A stretch of 64,000 nt of DNA from Flavobacteriales bacterium (GCA_023251075.1 JAHEZM010000006.1:1-64000); one strand, 5' to 3'; positions 17,467 to 26,827 are shown, numbered from the stretch's first letter. Notes: generated by a model not told the origin, from the sequence alone. Translations and numbers: made by a program.

Positions 17467-18980
17467 TTTGATCTGAAGGAATATTCCAGGAAATCAACTT
17501 TTGCTAATTTTGCTTCAACCCAATCTATGAATCCAAAGCCAGTAATCATAAACGAAAACTTATCGGGCGAATGATGTTTTTCATATTCCTTTAAAAACTC
17601 TTTCAATACATCATCTTTGTCTTTTTCCCTGGATGCCTTAGCTAATTTTTCCAAGGTGTTGAATATATACAACTCAATAGGTAAGGCATCAGCAATACTC
17701 TTTAACAGGTATTTAATTGCCCTCAATTCTCCTTGCATCAATTCATGTTCATTCATTTCATGAGCACAAATTACTTTCAATAATTTCTCATATAATTTTC
17801 CATTTTTAAAGGAATGTAGATTGTACTGAGAATCTAAAAAGTTAGAAATTTTATAAGCCAGCTTAAATTTTTTGGTTTTAAAATGATAATTAAACTGCGC
17901 ATGTTTCCAGTCTAATATTTCTTTATTGAATGGCATTTTCTCAATAGAATCCTGAAACTCCGGCTCCAACGTACTGTGAAATTTAGTATAACCGTTCAAA
18001 TCTTTTATCTCTACATAATACCAATTTTGATGAACCAGATAAGTAATTAAAACAAAATTATCTTTTTCAGCTTCGTAGCATTTTTTCATTCTCTCCAACA
18101 TCACAAAAGCATTATCAAGTAATTTTGCTTCTAAGGCCATTCTAACAAAATTAGCCATTTGCACCACTCTTGCCCGCAAAGGAAAACGTTTTAATGTTTC
18201 TTGAATATCTATTAATTGTTGTAAATGATAACAGGCTTTTTTCAAATCCATTTCATAACTACAATGTTTTATATATTGAATAAAATGAAAACACACTAAT
18301 GCAGTTTTACTAAGAGCTTTTTCCTCACCTGATAACAATTCATTTTTATACAAAACCTTTAACTCATCTTTCATTAACTCATTAGAAGTAAGCCGCAACA
18401 TTTCTCCTTTATTAAAAATAGTATCAGAGAGAATAAAATACTTTTCGGCATTTACTTGTTGTTCTGCCACACGCAAATTATCTAAACGAATAATTTCAAT
18501 CGTTTTTACAAAAGCAAAATCTGTCATTGATTTTTGCTGATGTAAAATTTCAATCATCTGCTGATTGATTTCAGCCTGCTTAAGAAAAAATTCATTTTCC
18601 AGCGCTATTTTGTAAGTCTTTTGTAAAATCTTTATCGCGTCATCAAACAAAAGCTTTTCTTTCAAATAAAGTGCATGAGATATTAAACGGTTAATTTGCC
18701 AAAGCACATCGGTGTTTTTCGATTTACTGAAAACCAATACATCCAACAATTCATTATACAGAGTATGTTTCTTAATGGAATACCAATCTTTTGATGCTTT
18801 ATTATCCAATTCCTTTATAATCTTCTCCTCTTCTCCTTCTTCATGCTTAATAAACAAATCAAATAGCTTTAAAAGCCAGGAATCCTCATTTCCAAAAGAA
18901 GATTTAATCTTTTTGAAATAAGCCTTTTCCGTTTTTTTCATGCTTTGAATCAAAGCAAACAAATGATCTTTTTCCGACAT
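17463..18980 (-). CDS. uncharacterised long helical protein (paralogue of the gene at 57158-58729)
   Basis: This is 505 residues from the chosen start 'MSEKDHLFALIQSMKKTEK'; an upstream in-frame start would add 30 residues of poor sequence. The start is set by alignment with the second copy, which begins 'MSIKNSDQLFQLIKSLTKGE'. The whole protein looks alpha-helical with TPR-like spacing and has no signal peptide or membrane helix. Both copies share the N-terminal 'L(I/F)xLIxSxxKxEKxxFK' pattern. I know no function for this Bacteroidota-type family; a scaffold role is a guess. Confidence 0.75.
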   Translation of the reverse strand: MSEKDHLFALIQSMKKTEKAYFKKIKSSFGNEDSWLLKLFDLFIKHEEGEEEKIIKELDNKASKDWYSIKKHTLYNELLDVLVFSKSKNTDVLWQINRLISHALYLKEKLLFDDAIKILQKTYKIALENEFFLKQAEINQQMIEILHQQKSMTDFAFVKTIEIIRLDNLRVAEQQVNAEKYFILSDTIFNKGEMLRLTSNELMKDELKVLYKNELLSGEEKALSKTALVCFHFIQYIKHCSYEMDLKKACYHLQQLIDIQETLKRFPLRARVVQMANFVRMALEAKLLDNAFVMLERMKKCYEAEKDNFVLITYLVHQNWYYVEIKDLNGYTKFHSTLEPEFQDSIEKMPFNKEILDWKHAQFNYHFKTKKFKLAYKISNFLDSQYNLHSFKNGKLYEKLLKVICAHEMNEHELMQGELRAIKYLLKSIADALPIELYIFNTLEKLAKASREKDKDDVLKEFLKEYEKHHSPDKFSFMITGFGFIDWVEAKLAKVDFLEYSFRSK

Positions 18981-19060
18981 AACTCTTTTTTTAACCATGC
19001 AGAAATTAGTAATAAAAACCATGCGACAAAATATTAAATCGTAAGTTTTGCCGATTTTTA

Positions 19061-19093
19061 TTTGACTCATAGTGACATTCTCGGGTATATTTG
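19061..19093 (+). promoter_or_regulatory. Bacteroidota-type promoter
   Basis: TTTG (19061-19064), 21-base spacer, TATATTTG (19086-19093), a full match to the TTTG/TAnnTTTG pattern. Transcription would begin near 19100, after the upstream in-frame codon at 19091. This supports the ATG at 19115 as the start of the next gene. Confidence 0.7.
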
Positions 19094-19114
19094 ATTTCTA
19101 TTACTACTGTGCCT

Positions 19115-20041
19115 ATGAAAAATTTACTACTTATTTTCGTGTTGTTCTTTGTGTTTAGCACCAAAGCACATGCTGCTGTAGGCCCTAATTTAGATCACCC
19201 TACCAACAATGAAGCATTTATAGGCACTCGATTAGGTATATCATTTTATCATATTGCAGGAAATAACTTTTATGATATTGCCTACGATACCACAAACACT
19301 TTCAATTCCTCAGTTAATCTCCTTCAATTAGGCACCATAGATAATATAGCTATTACCAACAACACCATTATTTCCGATACCCTTGAAAATTTATATTTTG
19401 ATCAGCGATATTACTATAAAGTAAGAGCCCGAACAGCTACCGATACTACAGATTGGTCGGAAACAAGAACATTTGTTACTCGTGGAGCACCTTTTATAAT
19501 TGGAAGCATTACTGTATTTGATCATCAACAGTTTCAGTTAGGTCATTATATGGGGGCTAATTATGTTTACGAACTAAATGACTCCCCTATTTTCAATGCG
19601 CCTATTTATATTTCAACTATTCCTGGCGACAAATCAAGACTTCCAGCGCAAGGAGTTATCTGGAATAGCCCATCTCTACTAAATAGCTTTACTTACTATA
19701 TGAGAGTTAAAGCATTTAATGAAATAGATAGTTCAGAATGGTCATTTACCTACGGATTTACCACACCGGAAGTGTTTGAAAGTAATGCTATCAATGAGCT
19801 GAATAATGGCAATTTGAATATATTCCCTAATCCTGCCAACACAGAACTCTACGTTGCGAACGCAAAAGCAAATAGCATCTTCTATCTGCAAGATATTACC
19901 GGAAAAATAATTTACCAACAACAACTCATTAGCTCTAATTCTTTAATAGATATGAGCAACTTTGAAAGCGGAATATATATTACCAGAATAACAGAAAATG
20001 ATAATGTAATAAGAACCGAAAAACTGGTTATTAGCAGATAA
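19115..20041 (+). CDS. secreted fibronectin-like T9SS cargo protein
   Basis: This is 308 residues from the ATG at 19115, chosen because the promoter at 19061-19093 lies after the longer ORF's start and because the signal peptide ('LLLIFVLFFVFSTKAHA') then begins correctly. The body (~25-225) looks like two fibronectin-type III-like units ending 'YYYKVRARTATDTTDWSE' and 'YYMRVKAFNEIDSSEWSF'. The T9SS sorting domain (~235-308) has 'IFPNPANTELYVAN'. It is probably surface-anchored or released; no catalytic domain is seen. Confidence 0.83.
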   Translation: MKNLLLIFVLFFVFSTKAHAAVGPNLDHPTNNEAFIGTRLGISFYHIAGNNFYDIAYDTTNTFNSSVNLLQLGTIDNIAITNNTIISDTLENLYFDQRYYYKVRARTATDTTDWSETRTFVTRGAPFIIGSITVFDHQQFQLGHYMGANYVYELNDSPIFNAPIYISTIPGDKSRLPAQGVIWNSPSLLNSFTYYMRVKAFNEIDSSEWSFTYGFTTPEVFESNAINELNNGNLNIFPNPANTELYVANAKANSIFYLQDITGKIIYQQQLISSNSLIDMSNFESGIYITRITENDNVIRTEKLVISR

Positions 20042-20061
20042 TTTCTAACCTGATCCATTAC

Positions 20062-20096
20062 AAAAGGGCAAGCTAAACACTTGCCCTTTTATTTTG
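20062..20096 (+). terminator. intrinsic terminator
   Basis: AAAAGGGCAAG pairs with CTTGCCCTTTT, followed by a T-rich stretch after the fibronectin-like gene. Confidence 0.75.
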
Positions 20097-20190
20097 TTCA
20101 ACCAAAAAGTCATTTCACTAAGTAAAAAGAAGTGTTCACTATTTAGAGATATTAGAACAATACAATGCTAATTATCTTTCTGAAAAAAAC

Positions 20191-20778
20191 ATGAAACTAT
20201 ATTCAATCTTATTGACCTCCATTATTTTATTTTCCTGTAACGAAAAACAAAACACGACCATTACAGAAACACCTAAAGCACTTCAAAATAACAAAATTGA
20301 AATTAAAAGCTATAGTAGATCATACTCCGATTTAGTAGAAGAACTGTACAAAGAATTATTAGAGAACAATACTGAATTAAAAAAACTGGAAGATGCAATT
20401 GAAAATTCAAATTCGAAATCAATCAGCTTAGAAAATAATTTTAATGAATTCAATAATAAATCTGTCAATTATTATAAATCAGCTCACTCACACACAACAA
20501 TGATAAAAGACAGCCTACTAAGAACAAAAATTACTGCTGTGATTAACAAAAGCACTTTGAATTATGATTCAAAAACATACGATCTAAAGTATCTTTTAAA
20601 AGAAATCTCTGAGAAAAAATCAGCAATTCAAGATTACCAAACAGCATTAAAAATCATATTGACATTACCAGTAATAGAAAAGTATCAAAAAGAAAATATT
20701 CTAAATCAAAATGAATTTAAAACGTTCATCAACACACAGAAATCTATTTTGAAGGAAGAAGAAAAATTATTGAAATAA
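20191..20778 (+). CDS. hypothetical lipoprotein, coiled-coil
   Basis: This 195-residue protein has a lipoprotein signal 'MKLYSILLTSIILFSC' (lipobox cysteine at residue 16). The rest is strongly polar, Lys/Glu/Asn-rich and helical with heptad-like Leu/Ile spacing, so it is probably a coiled coil in the periplasm. It is more AT-rich than its neighbours. No family recognised. Confidence 0.7.
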   Translation: MKLYSILLTSIILFSCNEKQNTTITETPKALQNNKIEIKSYSRSYSDLVEELYKELLENNTELKKLEDAIENSNSKSISLENNFNEFNNKSVNYYKSAHSHTTMIKDSLLRTKITAVINKSTLNYDSKTYDLKYLLKEISEKKSAIQDYQTALKIILTLPVIEKYQKENILNQNEFKTFINTQKSILKEEEKLLK

Positions 20779-20892
20779 AATTAAAGAACAAGCCCCTCCA
20801 ATCGCATTAATTGAATAATAAAACACAAAACTTACAGTTCAAAAAATGTATTCCAATGCATCTTTATTACCTTAGCGTTTCAAACTGAAAAA

Positions 20893-22662
20893 ATGAGTAT
20901 TGAACAAAAAATATCTGAGGCTGCTAAAAATGCCGCTCAGCTTTTATATAGTACTGAAATTGCTTCGTCGCAAATTCAACTACAAGCCTGCAAACCTGAA
21001 TTCGAAGGAGACTTAACTATTGTAGTTTTCCCTTTGCTGAAAATTTCAAAAAAATCACCTGAACAAACGGCCACTGACTTAGGAGAAGCTATAAAAAATA
21101 CTTTGCCTGAAATTTCTGCTTTCAATGTGGTAAAAGGATTTTTGAATCTTTCTGTTGCCGATAGTTATTGGTTAGATTCTTTTAAGAATCTCCAACCTCA
21201 CTCTCACTCTCACTCTCCCGCTCACTCTTCCAAAAAAATAATGGTGGAATATTCTTCACCAAACACTAATAAACCCTTACATCTCGGACACGTTAGAAAT
21301 AATTGTTTGGGTTATTCGGTTTCTGAGATTTTAAAAGCCAATGGAAGTGAGGTAATCAAAACTCAAATCATTAACGACAGAGGTATTCATATCTGCAAAT
21401 CAATGTTAGCCTGGGGGAAATGGGGAAATGGAGAAACCCCCCAATCTTCAAGCATCAAAGGAGATCATTTAGTTGGTAAATATTATGTGATGTTCGAGCA
21501 GGCCTACAAAAAAGAACAACAAGAACTGATTGCTGGTGGAATGGATGAAAAATCAGCCAAAACAAAAGCTCCTCTTTTTATTGAAGCATCGGATATGCTA
21601 AGAAAATGGGAAGCTAACGATACTGCTGTTGTAGAACTATGGAAAACAATGAACAACTGGGTTTATGAAGGGTTTGAGGCTACCTATAAAAAACTGGGCG
21701 TTGACTTCGATAAATTATATTACGAATCTCAAACTTATCTTCTCGGTAAAGAAATTATTGAAGAAGGGTTAAAAAAAGGTGTATTCTTTAAAAAAGAAGA
21801 TGGATCAGTATGGATTGATTTAACTGCTGATGGATTGGATGAAAAACTATTGCTGCGTTCTGATGGAACATCGGTTTATATCACACAAGACATAGGAACT
21901 GCTGTTGATCGATACAAAGATTTTAATGTTGATGGAATTATTTACACCGTTGCCAACGAACAAGATTATCACTTTAAAGTATTGTTCCTGATCTTGAAAA
22001 AAATGGGCTACTCTTTTTGGGAAGGACTATTTCACCTATCATATGGAATGGTAGAATTACCTAGCGGAAGAATGAAAACCCGCGAAGGCACAGTGGTGGA
22101 TGCCGATGATTTAATGGAAGAGATGATTAGTTCTGCAACGCAAAGCACCAAAGAAAAAGGCAAGCTAGATGAGCTTACTGAAGAAGAAAAAAATGAAGTA
22201 ATTCGCAAAATTGCGGTGGGTGCTTTGAAATATTTTATCTTAAAAGTTGATCCTAAAAAATCAATGATCTTTAACCCTGAAGAATCTATTGATTTCAATG
22301 GAAATACAGGGCCTTTCATTCAATACATTTATGTTCGTACCCGTTCTGTTTTAAGAAAAGTAAGTGATGAAAAAGTATGGACTATCTCTTCTCTTAGCAA
22401 AAAAGAAAAAGAATTAATCAAAAAAATATTATCTTATTCTTCTGTTGTAAAAGAAGCTGCGAAATTATATAGTCCGGCAATAATGGCCAATTACAGCTAC
22501 GAACTAGCCAAAGAGTTTTCCCAATTCTGGGCCGATCATCAAATTGTAAATGCTGATGACGAAAACTCAAAATACTTTAGAGTCCAGTTGTCGAAAGAGG
22601 TGGGAGACACTTTGAAAAAAGCAATGAAATTATTGGGAATCGAAATGCCGGAGAGAATGTAA
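20893..22662 (+). CDS. argS: arginyl-tRNA synthetase
   Basis: Class I aminoacyl-tRNA synthetase charging tRNA-Arg. The 589 residues begin with the ArgS N-terminal domain (~5-95). The HxGH signature is 'NKPLHLGHVRNN' (~133-144). The KMSKS region is replaced by 'GRMKTREG' as in many ArgS proteins. The C-terminal DALR anticodon-binding domain includes 'YIYVRTRSVLRKV' (~477-489). A short His/Ser run, 'HSHSHSPAHSS', sits just after the N-terminal domain. That is an unusual linker for the family. It stands alone as a transcription unit. Confidence 0.96.
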   Translation: MSIEQKISEAAKNAAQLLYSTEIASSQIQLQACKPEFEGDLTIVVFPLLKISKKSPEQTATDLGEAIKNTLPEISAFNVVKGFLNLSVADSYWLDSFKNLQPHSHSHSPAHSSKKIMVEYSSPNTNKPLHLGHVRNNCLGYSVSEILKANGSEVIKTQIINDRGIHICKSMLAWGKWGNGETPQSSSIKGDHLVGKYYVMFEQAYKKEQQELIAGGMDEKSAKTKAPLFIEASDMLRKWEANDTAVVELWKTMNNWVYEGFEATYKKLGVDFDKLYYESQTYLLGKEIIEEGLKKGVFFKKEDGSVWIDLTADGLDEKLLLRSDGTSVYITQDIGTAVDRYKDFNVDGIIYTVANEQDYHFKVLFLILKKMGYSFWEGLFHLSYGMVELPSGRMKTREGTVVDADDLMEEMISSATQSTKEKGKLDELTEEEKNEVIRKIAVGALKYFILKVDPKKSMIFNPEESIDFNGNTGPFIQYIYVRTRSVLRKVSDEKVWTISSLSKKEKELIKKILSYSSVVKEAAKLYSPAIMANYSYELAKEFSQFWADHQIVNADDENSKYFRVQLSKEVGDTLKKAMKLLGIEMPERM

Positions 22663-22724
22663 AAGCAAATCTTATGACCCACTCCACTTTCGTCATTGTA
22701 ATGAAGAGCTAGGAATTATAAGAA

Positions 22725-22961
22725 CTACTTAGTTTTTAAACTTTCATTTTCTGCTAATAACGCCGTATTTTTCGCTTTAAGATCTCTTATTTCCGAACGT
22801 AATCTCCACATTTCCGCTTTAGTGGCTCTAAGATCATCAATCGTTCCTAATTCCTGGTAGGCCACTATTTGAGCCTTTAATTCTTTACAATCGTTATGAG
22901 AATCTTTTGGTAAAAAAGCTAACGAAAGCACTACTGCTACAATAAAAAAATATTTCTTCAT
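22725..22961 (-). CDS. small exported coiled-coil protein
   Basis: This 78-residue protein has a signal peptide ('MKKYFFIVAVVLSLAFLP'). A long helix with heptad spacing ('DLKAKNTALLAENESLKTK' at the end) follows. It could form a periplasmic coiled coil. No family recognised. It lies downstream of the typA terminator, so it has its own promoter. Confidence 0.65.
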   Translation of the reverse strand: MKKYFFIVAVVLSLAFLPKDSHNDCKELKAQIVAYQELGTIDDLRATKAEMWRLRSEIRDLKAKNTALLAENESLKTK

Positions 22962-22990
22962 CCTTTTGTTTTTTAATTTTCAAAAATAAA

Positions 22991-23024
22991 AAAAGGATTT
23001 AAGTTTTTATCCTTAAATCCTTTT
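22991..23024 (-). terminator. terminator of typA
   Basis: AAAAGGATTTAAG (22991-23003) pairs with CTTAAATCCTTTT (23012-23024). The A run at 22984-22994 is the U tract on the minus strand. Confidence 0.75.
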
Positions 23025-23044
23025 CTTTCGAATTTTACTTCTTA

Positions 23045-24838
23045 TTATTTTCCACCACGTTTTCTTTCACCTTCTTTCAATAATATTTTTCTCAAACGAA
23101 TAGATTGTGGAGTTACTTCAACAAACTCATCTGATTGAATATACTCTAATGCTTCCTCTAAAGAATGTTTGATAGCAGGAATGATTCTCACCTTGTTATC
23201 AGAACCTGAAGCACGCATGTTGGTTAATTGTTTTGATTTGGTAACGTTAATACACAAATCACCTTCCTTGCTGTGCTCGCCAATAACCTGACCTTCATAA
23301 ATATCAGTTGTTGGGTCGATAAAGAATTTACCTCTGTCTTGTAATTTATCAATGGAGTAAGCAATAGATGTACCTTGCTCCAAAGAGATCAAAGAACCAT
23401 TTTGTCTTTCTGGAATCTCCCCTTTCCAAGGCTCGTAAGCTTTGAAACGATGCGACATAATAGCCTCTCCTGCTGTTGCAGTAAGCATGTTACTTCTTAA
23501 ACCAATGATACCACGAGAAGGAATATTGAATTCTATTTTAACACGAGATCCTGTTGGAACCATGCTTAACATCTCTCCTTTTCTTCTGGTTAACATATCG
23601 ATAGCTGTACCAGAATATTCATCTGGAACGTCGATAGTTAAAGCCTCAATAGGTTCGCATTTTTTACCATCAATAGTTTTAATTAAAACTTGTGGCTGAC
23701 CAACTTGCAATTCATAGCCTTCACGACGCATCTCCTCAATCAAAATTGACAAGTGCAATACACCACGACCATAAACCATAAAGCTATCTGCAGAACCGGT
23801 TGGCTCCATTTTCATTGCCAAGTTTTTCTCTAATTCTTTTTCTAATCTTTCTTTGATGTGACGAGAAGTAACGAATTTACCTTCTTTACCAAAGAACGGT
23901 GAATTGTTGATAGAAAACAACATACTCATAGTTGGCTCATCGATTGAGATGGCAGGCATTGCTTCAGGATTGTCGATATCGGCAACAGTATCACCAATTT
24001 CAAATTCCTCTAAACCAACAATAGCACATATTTCACCGGCTGCTACTTTTTCAACTTTAATTTTGCCCAAACCTTCAAACACCATCAATTCCTTGATTTT
24101 TTGTTTCACCTGGCGGCCATCTCTCTTGATCAACATGATGTTTTGTCCGGGAACCAATGAACCTCTAAACAATCTTCCAATGGCAATACGCCCAACGAAA
24201 GAAGAGAAATCCAAAGCAGTAATTTGCAACTGAGTAGCACCCACGGCAATTTTAGGAGCCGGAATGTGTTCAATTACTTTTTCCAATAAGATATTGATAT
24301 TGTCAGTTTTGTTCTCCCAATGATCACTCATCCAGCCCATTTTAGCTGCACCGTAAACAACAGGGTAATCCAACTGATCTTCGTTAGCATCTAACTCGAA
24401 CATCAAATCGAACACTTTCTCATTAGTCAATTCAGGATCACAGTTTTCTTTATCTACTTTATTTACAACCACAATTGGTTTAATACCCAATTGCAAAGCT
24501 TTTTGCAATACGAAACGCGTTTGAGGCATTGGTCCCTCAAAAGCATCTACCAATAACAATACACCGTCGGTCATTTTTAGTACACGCTCTACCTCACCAC
24601 CAAAGTCACTGTGACCAGGAGTATCGATAATATTGATTTTAGTGTCTTTATAGGTAACAGAACAGTTTTTAGAACGAATGGTAATACCTCTCTCACGCTC
24701 CAATTCATTAGAGTCCATGATCAAGTCACCTGTTTCTTTGTGCTCTGAAAATAATTTTCCTGCTGTTAAAATTTTATCTACCAAGGTAGTCTTACCGTGG
24801 TCAACGTGGGCGATAATCGCGATGTTCCTAATGTTCAT
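23045..24838 (-). CDS. typA: translational GTPase TypA/BipA
   Basis: Ribosome-binding GTPase related to EF-G and linked to 50S assembly and stress or cold growth. The 597 residues start with the P-loop 'AHVDHGKTTLVDK' (~10-22). Next come 'ERERGITIRSKN' (switch I) and 'DTPGHSDFGGE', with 'NKVDKENCD' for guanine recognition. Domains II, III and V and the TypA-specific C-terminus ('RKILLKEGERKRGGK' at the end) are present. It is monocistronic, with its own terminator. Confidence 0.96.
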   Translation of the reverse strand: MNIRNIAIIAHVDHGKTTLVDKILTAGKLFSEHKETGDLIMDSNELERERGITIRSKNCSVTYKDTKINIIDTPGHSDFGGEVERVLKMTDGVLLLVDAFEGPMPQTRFVLQKALQLGIKPIVVVNKVDKENCDPELTNEKVFDLMFELDANEDQLDYPVVYGAAKMGWMSDHWENKTDNINILLEKVIEHIPAPKIAVGATQLQITALDFSSFVGRIAIGRLFRGSLVPGQNIMLIKRDGRQVKQKIKELMVFEGLGKIKVEKVAAGEICAIVGLEEFEIGDTVADIDNPEAMPAISIDEPTMSMLFSINNSPFFGKEGKFVTSRHIKERLEKELEKNLAMKMEPTGSADSFMVYGRGVLHLSILIEEMRREGYELQVGQPQVLIKTIDGKKCEPIEALTIDVPDEYSGTAIDMLTRRKGEMLSMVPTGSRVKIEFNIPSRGIIGLRSNMLTATAGEAIMSHRFKAYEPWKGEIPERQNGSLISLEQGTSIAYSIDKLQDRGKFFIDPTTDIYEGQVIGEHSKEGDLCINVTKSKQLTNMRASGSDNKVRIIPAIKHSLEEALEYIQSDEFVEVTPQSIRLRKILLKEGERKRGGK

Positions 24839-24936
24839 ACTTTTCTTTTGTGCGTTTAAGGGCGCAAAGATAGGAAAAATCTTAACAGCAGGGCACTAAA
24901 GTAGCTGAATACCAATTTTAACCACGATTTAAATAT

Positions 24937-25149
24937 TCAATTAGCAAAAATTGGCAGACTTAAAATCTCTTTTTCTAACTCTGCCCGAGTTAACAAATTC
25001 TGATTACTAATTAAGTATTGATTAAAGATATTGCTATTAATTACACTTCTTTTTCCCGCACTGTAAGCCAATCCATACTGAGCCTGAGTTTCTAAATACT
25101 CCTGATACAATCGATCATTAAGTAAATTATAATATTGTTGTGTGTTCAT
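24937..25149 (-). CDS. 70-residue hypothetical protein downstream of a terminator hairpin
   Basis: The start chosen is ATG 25147-25149 ('MNTQQYYNLLNDRLYQEY'). A longer frame from 25251 would have to run through a strong terminator, so it is rejected as the main start. The product is polar, Gln/Tyr/Asn-rich and has no signal or membrane segment. The hairpin at 25181-25208 is only 32 bases before the start codon, which leaves little room for another promoter. The gene is therefore probably expressed by read-through. The function is unknown. Confidence 0.55.
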   Translation of the reverse strand: MNTQQYYNLLNDRLYQEYLETQAQYGLAYSAGKRSVINSNIFNQYLISNQNLLTRAELEKEILSLPIFAN

Positions 25150-25174
25150 GATTTCTAATTTTAAGATTGAATAA

Positions 25175-25317
25175 TAAAAAAACCGCTTGTTAAGGATAAC
25201 AAGCGGTTCAAGTTTTTTCTGTTGATTAATATTTAGCAGACAAACATGCACTTCCTGTTACCCGAATGGGGATAGCATGGGACGAACGAGTGCTTTAGCT
25301 TAAACATTAAATTATTC
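25175..25317 (-). ncRNA. candidate small structured RNA or attenuating leader
   Basis: The promoter at 25324-25355 (TTG-N21-TATATTTG on the minus strand) predicts a start near 25317. The RNA holds a GC-rich core: outer stem 25248-25252/25289-25293, inner CCC/GGG hairpin 25261-25270. It ends in a perfect 12-bp terminator stem (25181-25192 with 25197-25208, loop of 4) and a U tract. The length of ~140 nt and this layout suit an independent sRNA or a cis-acting leader of the gene at 24937. I could not assign a family; SRP RNA should be tested. Confidence 0.5.
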
Positions 25318-25323
25318 ATAGAG

Positions 25324-25355
25324 CAAATATACTCTAACAATACTATGTTGTGCAA
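25324..25355 (-). promoter_or_regulatory. Bacteroidota-type promoter of the RNA at 25175-25317
   Basis: On the minus strand: TTG (25353-25355), 21 bases, TATATTTG (25324-25331). Full match to the -33/-7 pattern. Confidence 0.65.
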
Positions 25356-25439
25356 GAAAAATTTTAAATAAAAGTTAAAATATATTTTATTGAACTTTTA
25401 TAAATTTTAATTACCTTATTACTCCAAACCCTTTATGAT

Positions 25440-25922
25440 ATGAGAAAAATTTTACTTTATTCCTTCGGCACTTTCGCTTTTCTGGCGTTTATGCCAGACA
25501 ACAATGATCATTGCGATTGCGCATTTTCGATAAGCAGTATGGAAGAAGCATTAAAAGCACCGGAAACAGTAAAATGTTTGGATTTATCAATGCAGAAACT
25601 CAAAGTAGTTCCGGCTGATGTTGCCAAACTCACCAATTTAGAATGTTTAGATTTGGCTTTCAATCACATCAGCACTTTACCAGAAAACATAACCTCCTTA
25701 ACTAAATTAAAATACATCAATCTTAATGGCACGAGGTATATGCCCAAAATGCCTTCGGTGCTTACAAAAATACCTTCTTTAAAACGAGTTGATGTAAAAG
25801 ATCATCCTGAATGGAGCGCTGCTACTAAAGAAGAAGCAAAAAAACTGTTGCCAAATGTTAATGTGGTTACGGAAGAACAAGTAAATAGTGAAGTAGAAAT
25901 TAAAATTCCTGTTGCCAAATAG
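25440..25922 (+). CDS. exported leucine-rich-repeat protein
   Basis: This 160-residue protein has a signal segment (1-20). Two to three leucine-rich repeats follow (~50-115), e.g. 'LDLSMQKLKVVPADVAKL' and 'LDLAFNHISTLPENITSL', the typical bacterial 'LxLxxNxLxxLPxxI' form. LRRs bind proteins. A Cys cluster 'HCDCAF' follows the signal. A possible promoter, TTG-N19-TACCTTAT, is at ~25390-25419. No T9SS tail; a periplasmic or secreted location is likely. Confidence 0.78.
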   Translation: MRKILLYSFGTFAFLAFMPDNNDHCDCAFSISSMEEALKAPETVKCLDLSMQKLKVVPADVAKLTNLECLDLAFNHISTLPENITSLTKLKYINLNGTRYMPKMPSVLTKIPSLKRVDVKDHPEWSAATKEEAKKLLPNVNVVTEEQVNSEVEIKIPVAK

Positions 25923-25928
25923 CTGAAT

Positions 25929-26825
25929 TTATTTCCCTACAATTTTTGCATAACGGGAAATATTACCTGGGTCAACCTTAGATAAAAAATCAACGATCGG
26001 CTGTTTATCAGGAACAGATTCATCACTAAAAATATTTACTATCTCTCTGTTTTTAGCATCGAAAAATACTTTCATAGAATAGGCACTCGGTTTTCTGGTT
26101 TGAATCGCTTGTAAAGTTTTTAGGTTCTCTATGATAACTTGTCGGCCTTTTGCTATGTCCGTACTCATTATATCTAATCCTAAACGATGATAGTTGTATA
26201 AAGTAGTGTGAATAGGATCATAAACTGGGTTCATTAAATTTTCAATTAGCCAATATCTGTTTTTTGTACCATCATTGGCCTTCCAGCCAGATTCTGCACT
26301 ATTCAAACAATTATTCACTACGTTTTGTGCTTTTTGAAAATAATCGGCTCCGCCTTTCAACGAATAACTATCATAATCGAAAGCCAATACCATGTATGCA
26401 TAATAAGCCAAAACAGAAGTTAGATTAGAAATATTATCGTTATCTGAATAATCTAAATTTTGATTCAATGAATAATTAAAATTAAAGTCATTGTCATTCA
26501 CATCAAACAAAGTGGATTTATAGGTGGTTCCATAAATAGGTCTGCTCGATTGCAATTGTAATGTAGCCTCATATCTATCAGCAGTAGGTACATTTTTAAT
26601 GGTAATAAACATATTGCATTCAATACGTTCTGTTAATGCGTAAACATGATTGGTCCATTTCCTTGAATTAACAAAATCAGAAATATCCTTTTTCATCTTC
26701 TGAAAAACAGTAACATCAACACTATTGTTTACTTGTGCGAAATTAATATCCACAGTGCAGTTTAATTCTTGGGCAGAAGATCCCAAAACACAAAAAACAA
26801 ATACCCATATTAAAAAACGCTGCAT
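25929..26825 (-). CDS. DUF4835 family exported protein
   Basis: This 298-residue protein has a signal peptide (1-19, 'WVFVFCVLGSSAQ'). It has the features of the Bacteroidota DUF4835 family: 'ELNCTVDIN' at the mature start, the middle 'NLTSVLAYYAYMVLAFDYDSY', and 'FDAKNREIVNIFS' near the end. It lies 2 bases after coaBC, the usual neighbour of this family. Its job is unknown; an envelope role is inferred from export. Confidence 0.88.
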   Translation of the reverse strand: MQRFLIWVFVFCVLGSSAQELNCTVDINFAQVNNSVDVTVFQKMKKDISDFVNSRKWTNHVYALTERIECNMFITIKNVPTADRYEATLQLQSSRPIYGTTYKSTLFDVNDNDFNFNYSLNQNLDYSDNDNISNLTSVLAYYAYMVLAFDYDSYSLKGGADYFQKAQNVVNNCLNSAESGWKANDGTKNRYWLIENLMNPVYDPIHTTLYNYHRLGLDIMSTDIAKGRQVIIENLKTLQAIQTRKPSAYSMKVFFDAKNREIVNIFSDESVPDKQPIVDFLSKVDPGNISRYAKIVGK

Positions 26826-26827
26826 AG

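Noticed and set aside
25150-25251. N-terminal extension of the 70-codon gene to 25251
   Set aside because: The extra residues are read through the 12-bp terminator hairpin and have no signal or domain character.
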